In this document: in pieces, positions 60,019 through 64,000 of the stretch
Layout: each line of letters opens with the position of its first letter
Numbering within the stretch: the stretch's first letter is position 1
DNA from: Acidobacteriota bacterium
GTDB lineage: Bacteria > Acidobacteriota > Thermoanaerobaculia > UBA5066
DNA length: 64,000 nt
Direction: 5' to 3'
NCBI GenBank assembly: GCA_029781975.1
Contig: JAKOVQ010000017.1
Span: 194,074-258,073 of the forward strand
Notes under the pieces: model-generated
What the model was told of the DNA's origin: nothing
Databases searched by the model: none
The model's input: the letters and a program-made list of their open reading frames with translations, nothing else
Translations under genes and position numbers: made by a program

Positions 60019-61001
60019 GCGGCCTCGTCGTCGGGATCGTCGACCCCTCCTCGCTGGTGGCGCGGGACGTCCGGGACCTCCTCCGGACCAGGGCGTTCCC
60101 GTCCTCGAGGACCCGCCTCTTCCACACGGGCGATCCCGCGAGCGGGCTCCTCACCGACGACGGCGGCGAGGCGGCCTTCGTCTCGCCGGCCGAGCCCGGC
60201 TGCCTCGACGGCTGCCACGTCGCCTTCCTCTGCGGGACAGCCGGGGCGACGGCCCGCTTCCTCGCGGTGCGCGGCCAGGACGGCTGCACGGCGATCGACC
60301 TTTCGGGCGTCCGGAGCGGCGGGACCTGGGCGCCGCCGCCCGGCCCGGCCCGCGAGCCGGTGGCGCCCGCGCCGCTCTACCTCCTCCGGAACCCCGCGGC
60401 CGTCGTCCTCTCCGAGGCCGTCGCGGCCGTCGACGCGGTCGCGCCGGTCACCGGCGTCACGGTGGCGGTCGACCGCCCGGCCAGCGAGCTGGGCAAGGCG
60501 GGCGTCGACGAGCTCTTCGAGCAGGCGGTCGCCCTCGCCTCGTTCCGGAGCCTGCCGAAGGACGTCCACGGCGCACAGGCGGCCTTCAGCCTCTTCTCCC
60601 CTGCCGACGCGGCCGAGTACGAGGCCGCGCTGGCCGGCGACTTCGAGGCCCTCACCTCCGGGCGGTTCCCCCTGGGAGTCCTCTCGCTCCGCGCGGGCGT
60701 CTTCCACGGGACGACCCTGCGCGTCGAGCTCCGCTTCCGGGACGCCGCCCCGGCGGCGTCCGCCGTCCGGGAGGCCCTCCTCGGCCGGTCGGACCGCTTC
60801 GCCGACGCCGACGTCGACGGCCCGGCGGGCCTCGTCGACGCGGCCGGCCGGGACGAGACGATCGTCCTGCGCGTCGATTCGTCCGGCACCTCGGCCCGGC
60901 TCGTCCTGGCGGCGGACCACCTCCGCGGCCCCGGGGCGACGCTCGCGGTCTCCCTGGCGGAGCGGATCGTGGCCGACGGCGGGCTCCTCGCGGACGCCTG
61001 A
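60015..61001 (+). CDS. Aspartate-semialdehyde dehydrogenase-like protein lacking the catalytic Cys
   Basis: This 328-residue protein has the Asd/ArgC-type two-domain plan. A degenerate NAD-binding domain (LVVGIVDPSSLVARDVRDLL) is followed by a dimerisation domain with VDELFEQAVAL and GVFHGTTLRVELRF, the latter matching the substrate-binding histidine region. At the position of the catalytic N-P-N-C-S/T the sequence reads LLRNPAAVV, so the nucleophilic cysteine is an alanine. The N-terminal G-x-x-G-x-V/x-G loop is also altered. It therefore resembles USG-1-type inactive Asd homologues. GTG 60015 overlaps the pssA stop (GTGA). Its role is unknown. Confidence 0.82.
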   Translation: MSGLVVGIVDPSSLVARDVRDLLRTRAFPSSRTRLFHTGDPASGLLTDDGGEAAFVSPAEPGCLDGCHVAFLCGTAGATARFLAVRGQDGCTAIDLSGVRSGGTWAPPPGPAREPVAPAPLYLLRNPAAVVLSEAVAAVDAVAPVTGVTVAVDRPASELGKAGVDELFEQAVALASFRSLPKDVHGAQAAFSLFSPADAAEYEAALAGDFEALTSGRFPLGVLSLRAGVFHGTTLRVELRFRDAAPAASAVREALLGRSDRFADADVDGPAGLVDAAGRDETIVLRVDSSGTSARLVLAADHLRGPGATLAVSLAERIVADGGLLADA

Positions 61002-61018
61002 GGCCCGGCACCCCCCGC

Positions 61019-61040
61019 GGCCTTCCCGCGTCGGGAGGCC
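61019..61040. terminator. Hairpin in convergent spacer (candidate bidirectional terminator)
   Basis: GGCCTTCCCG (61019-61028) pairs with CGGGAGGCC (61032-61040) apart from one bulged T, with a 3-base loop. It lies in the 60-base spacer between the ends of the Asd-like gene (plus) and the lipoprotein gene (minus). No T-tract is present. Confidence 0.45.
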
Positions 61041-61061
61041 CGGGGCGGGGGCGGCGCCCGG

Positions 61062-62582
61062 TCAGCGCCGGCGGGAGCGTCCGAGCCTGACCGGCGGCTC
61101 CTTCCTCTCGACCTCGGGGACGAGCGAGACCTCGAGCTCGGGGACCTTCAGGACCCGTCCGTCCGGGAGCGCCAGCTCGTAGCTGAGGAAGGCGCGGGGG
61201 TGGGCGCCGCTCACCCTGAGAGGACCGGCCTCGTTCGACTCCCCGGGCGCGAAGAAGTTCTCGAACAGGCGGCAGACGGTCGCCCTGCCGAACGGGGCGA
61301 GCTGCGTCATGTCGGAGGCGGAGAGGTAGAGCTCGTACCGGTCGAAGTCGCCGGCCGCGACGTTGGCGAACGCGCCGCCCTCGACGCGGACCTGGATCCA
61401 GTTCCCGAAGCGGGAGAGCTCGCTCGACGTGGGGCCGGTGTTCGTGATCCGGAGAGTGAAGCTCCCCGCCTTCGGGCTCTCGACCTCGACGTTCAGGTTG
61501 GGGTCCCACGGCTTCCCGGTGAGGAAGGCCTGGAGAGCCTCGAAGCCGACCAGGTGCCCGTCGCGCGGGACCGCGTCGACGACGAAGACGCGGCCCGCGA
61601 GCTTCGTCCCGGACCACCGCGACGCGTCCGTCAGGAACCGGACGAGGTCGGACATCGGGAGGATGTGGAAACGGGCGTATCCCCCGTCCGCCGCCAGGAG
61701 GCTCTTGCGCCAGTCGTAGCCCGGCCGGGGCTTGAAGGTGTAGATGCTCCCCGGCTCGGTGGAGAGGACGGCGCTGAAGTCGAAGTCGAGGTTGCGGTCC
61801 TCCGTGAGCTGGTCGATCTCGCGGTCCGGGATCCGCCGCCCGGCGAAGCTCGAGCCCGCACGCCCGTATCCGCCGAGGACGACGAGGAGCCGGAAGGGCA
61901 GCGGGACCGTCCGCGCGGCGGCCTCGGTCAGCTCGGGGAGGAAGACGTCGCCCGTCTCGGGCCTGCGGCCGAAGCAGAAGACGAGCGCCTCGTCCACGAC
62001 GCCGGCGAGCGGCTTCCAGGCCGAGAGGTCCGACGAGGAGGGGATCGTCACCGACACCGAGAGACCGGGAAGCCCCTTCTTGACGACCTCGAGCGCCGCC
62101 GCGAGGGAGCGGGCCGAAGCCGGCGCCGGGAGGAAGTGGATGTGAACTCCCCGGACCTGAGCCCAGGGCTTCGCCTCAGCCACGAGCCGCTGCAGGCCGG
62201 GGAGCCAGCTCTGGCCGATCGCTCCGGCGTCCTTCGGCTCCGTCCGCGCGAGCGTGTCGGCCAGGGCGGGGTCCGCGTTCACGACGAGGACGACGGGACG
62301 CGGCATCGACGTGGGTGGCGGAGGGAAGCTCCGGACGGCCCCGCCGGCGCCGAGCGTGGCTGCCGTGACGTACAGGCTCCCGATCCCGGCGGCATCGAAG
62401 GCCGGGCCCGCGTCCTCCGGGATCACCGCAGGAGCCTCGGCCAGGAAGAGCGAGTCGCCCCGGGGGACGCCTGCCGCCGCACCGCTCCCCGCCCCCTTCC
62501 TCCCGCAGGAGGACCCTGCGAGAAGGACCAGCGTTCCCAGGGCGAGGGCGAGTCCCGCGCGCAACCTGCTCATCTCCGACAT
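61062..62582 (-). CDS. Putative lipoprotein of unknown function
   Basis: This 506-residue protein starts MSEMSRLRAGLALALGTLVL; the hydrophobic stretch ends LLAGSSCG, an imperfect lipobox, so lipid anchoring is likely. The rest is alpha/beta: RPVVLVVNADPALADT, VRGVHIHFLPAPASARS, FRLLVVLGGYGRAGSSF, ending in a beta-sandwich-like region (SFTLRITNTGPTSSELS). I do not recognise the family; the middle looks like a glycoside-hydrolase- or deacetylase-type barrel without identifiable catalytic residues. ATG 62582 lies exactly seven bases after TAGAAT. A second start (ATG 62573) has a weak GGAG. It is separated from the upstream kinase gene by only 13 bases. Confidence 0.7.
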   Translation of the reverse strand: MSEMSRLRAGLALALGTLVLLAGSSCGRKGAGSGAAAGVPRGDSLFLAEAPAVIPEDAGPAFDAAGIGSLYVTAATLGAGGAVRSFPPPPTSMPRPVVLVVNADPALADTLARTEPKDAGAIGQSWLPGLQRLVAEAKPWAQVRGVHIHFLPAPASARSLAAALEVVKKGLPGLSVSVTIPSSSDLSAWKPLAGVVDEALVFCFGRRPETGDVFLPELTEAAARTVPLPFRLLVVLGGYGRAGSSFAGRRIPDREIDQLTEDRNLDFDFSAVLSTEPGSIYTFKPRPGYDWRKSLLAADGGYARFHILPMSDLVRFLTDASRWSGTKLAGRVFVVDAVPRDGHLVGFEALQAFLTGKPWDPNLNVEVESPKAGSFTLRITNTGPTSSELSRFGNWIQVRVEGGAFANVAAGDFDRYELYLSASDMTQLAPFGRATVCRLFENFFAPGESNEAGPLRVSGAHPRAFLSYELALPDGRVLKVPELEVSLVPEVERKEPPVRLGRSRRR

Positions 62583-62589
62583 TTGCGCC

Positions 62590-62595
62590 ATTCTA
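62590..62595 (-). promoter_or_regulatory. TAGAAT box 7 bases before the lipoprotein ATG
   Basis: On the minus strand TAGAAT directly follows the stop codon of the kinase gene and precedes ATG 62582 by seven bases, the same geometry as at 49156 and 50335. It would let the lipoprotein be transcribed separately, as a leaderless message. Confidence 0.45.
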
Positions 62596-64000
62596 TCAAT
62601 CGGGTTCCGCCGGAAGGCGGAATCCGATCCGGAAGCCGCCCCCCGGCGGGCGGCAGGCGAAGACCGAGCCGCCCTGCCCTTCCACGGCCTGCCGGGCGGC
62701 GGCGAGCCCCATCCCGGAGCCCCGGGCCTTGGTCGAGAAGGTCGGGTCGAAGACGCGCTCCACGTCGCCGCCCGGCGGGCCGGGCCCGTCGTCGGTGCAC
62801 GAGACCTCGAGGGCGAGCGCGCCGTCCTGCGGCGAGACCGGTCCCGCGGCGAGGGAGACCGACCCGGGCCGTCCCTCGAGCGCCTCCACCGCATTGAGGA
62901 CGAAGTTCGTCAGCGCGTCGCGCAGGAGCCCCCGGTCCGCCCGGACGGCGGGACACCCCTCCGCCACCTCCACGCGGACGCGCGCCGTCTCGTGGGACGC
63001 CCAGTCGGCGGCGATCTCCTCGAGCAGGGCTCTCGTCTCCCGGCCGTCCATGCGGCGCTGCTCCGGCGCGGACGGGTTGGCGAAGCGCGCCAGGCGCCCG
63101 ATTCTCTCCGTCAGGACCTCGACCTGCCTCAGGATGGCGGCGGCCGCCTCACCCGCGCCGCTCGCCGGCGGGAGGGCGCCCCGCGACTCGAGCCTCTGGA
63201 TCCGCTCCGCCGAGAGGCGGATCGGCGTCAGCGGGTTCTTCACGTCGTGCGCCACCGCCCGCGCCGCCTCCACCCAGGCCGTCAGCCGTTCGGCCCGCAC
63301 GAACGCCGTCAGGTCCTCCAGGAGGAGGAGCCCCCGTGGTCCGTCGGCGTCCGAGGGGAGCGAGGCCACCACGACGCGGAAGACGTGCTCCCGCTCCTCG
63401 AGCGGCACGGGAATCCTCTCCTCGAACGGGCGGCGCGCGTCGAGGGCGTGCCGGACCGGCTCCCAGACCGGCGGGGCGAGCCGCTCCGCGAGGTCGCGGC
63501 CCGGCAGCAGCCGGTCGGCGGTCGCGTTGGCGAGGAGGACCCGCCCCCCGTCCTCCCGGAAGAGGACGACCGCGGACGTGAGGCTCCCGAGCAGCGCCAC
63601 GGCCGCCTCCCGCTCCCTCGCGAGCGATTCGGTCCTCTCCCTCACGCTGGTCGACATCGCCACGAACGCGTCGACCAGGCGCGCCAGGTCCGTCGCCCCG
63701 GGCCTCGGGAGCGGTCCGGGGTCCTCCCCGCCCGCCAGCCTCCGGGCCGCGCCGACGAGGCCCTCGACGGGGCGCGACACGGCGACCGCCGCGCGCCCGC
63801 CGATCCCGAGGGCCGCGAGGGCCACCGCCACGGCCAGCAGCACCATGACGTCGACGGCCGCGCGGGCGGCCTGGTCCTCCGGGAGGACGACCGCGAGCGC
63901 GTCCCGACGGTCCTCGGTCAGGACCTGCGCCGCCTCCACGACCCGCCGGCCGAGGTAGGCGGCGGGCCGGAGGGCCACCGCGCCGTTCGCGCCGTCGGCC
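62596..64000 (-). CDS. NtrY-like sensor histidine kinase, C-terminal part (cut by window edge)
   Basis: About 468 residues are visible, open at the right edge. A transmembrane helix (VDVMVLLAVAVALAALGIG) is followed by a HAMP-like linker (ISRPVEGL-type: VSRPVEGLVGAARRLAGG) and a PAS domain (ALLGSLTSAVVLFRED through LLLLEDLTAFVRAE). The dimerisation/phosphoacceptor helix has the histidine in VAHDVKNPLTPIRLSAERI. The HATPase domain carries NFVLNAVEAL, DDGPGP and GSGMGLAAARQAVEGQGG. The H-D-V-K-N-P-L-T-P-I motif is typical of NtrY-type kinases paired with NtrC-like sigma-54 regulators. The partner regulator is not in the window. The periplasmic sensor and first helix lie beyond the edge. Confidence 0.9.
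   Translation of the reverse strand, partial: ADGANGAVALRPAAYLGRRVVEAAQVLTEDRRDALAVVLPEDQAARAAVDVMVLLAVAVALAALGIGGRAAVAVSRPVEGLVGAARRLAGGEDPGPLPRPGATDLARLVDAFVAMSTSVRERTESLAREREAAVALLGSLTSAVVLFREDGGRVLLANATADRLLPGRDLAERLAPPVWEPVRHALDARRPFEERIPVPLEEREHVFRVVVASLPSDADGPRGLLLLEDLTAFVRAERLTAWVEAARAVAHDVKNPLTPIRLSAERIQRLESRGALPPASGAGEAAAAILRQVEVLTERIGRLARFANPSAPEQRRMDGRETRALLEEIAADWASHETARVRVEVAEGCPAVRADRGLLRDALTNFVLNAVEALEGRPGSVSLAAGPVSPQDGALALEVSCTDDGPGPPGGDVERVFDPTFSTKARGSGMGLAAARQAVEGQGGSVFACRPPGGGFRIGFRLPAEPD

Overview
The window is 64 kb of very GC-rich, densely packed bacterial chromosome. It holds about 46 protein genes, one tRNA gene and no recognisable phage, insertion sequence, CRISPR array or rRNA. 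The gene content is Gram-negative-like: lgt/lspA, bactofilin, lipoproteins and Crp-, NtrY- and receiver-type regulators. Together with a large secreted Asp-box/fibronectin protein ending in a domain style I associate with Acidobacteriota, this suggests Acidobacteriota or a neighbouring lineage such as Myxococcota. That placement is inference; no rRNA gene is present to settle it.

Layout. 1-3500 (minus): an N-terminal fragment of an unknown protein, then a 983-residue secreted protein. 3643-8925 (plus): ileS-lspA-lgt-rluD. 8966-11030 (minus): aldehyde dehydrogenase and bactofilin. 11172-27779 (minus): the most striking locus, transcribed as acyl-CoA dehydrogenase, a 2851-residue iterative PUFA/polyketide-type synthase (KS-AT-KS-ACPx3-KR-DH), a 1862-residue single-chain biotin-dependent carboxylase and a 4'-phosphopantetheinyl transferase. 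28062-40837 (minus): a tightly packed run valS-birA-coaX-hypothetical-rlmD-like-comEC-miaA-hfq-TPR lipoprotein-crp-like-pgsA-tRNA-Gly, with many 4-base stop/start overlaps. 40970-43045 (minus): a receiver-domain protein with a long acidic linker. 43118-50322 (minus): a leucine/branched-chain acyl-CoA degradation cluster. 50385-53279 (plus): a MshEN-domain protein, an HU-like protein and a membrane metalloprotease. The remainder is housekeeping: dtd, ssb, nagZ, mutS, tsaB-rimI-DUF465-pssA, an Asd-like protein, a lipoprotein and the C-terminal part of an NtrY-like kinase.

How the genes work together. The 11-28 kb operon looks self-sufficient for a secondary lipid or polyene: the carboxylase can supply malonyl-CoA, the PPTase can arm the ACPs, and the synthase carries condensation, ketoreduction and dehydration but no enoyl reductase or thioesterase. 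All three ACPs carry threonine where the phosphopantetheine-bearing serine is expected. The 43-50 kb cluster holds methylcrotonyl-CoA carboxylase (with biotin carboxylase and biotin carrier as separate genes), two crotonase-fold enzymes, HMG-CoA lyase and a B12-binding mutase subunit, and so would convert leucine-derived acyl-CoAs to acetyl-CoA and acetoacetate.

Expression signals. Several genes lack a Shine-Dalgarno sequence and instead have a TAnnnT -10-like hexamer 6-8 bases before the start codon, suggesting leaderless transcripts. Two genes, the M50 protease and the TPR lipoprotein, have no ATG, GTG or TTG that fits their protein and may start at CTG.
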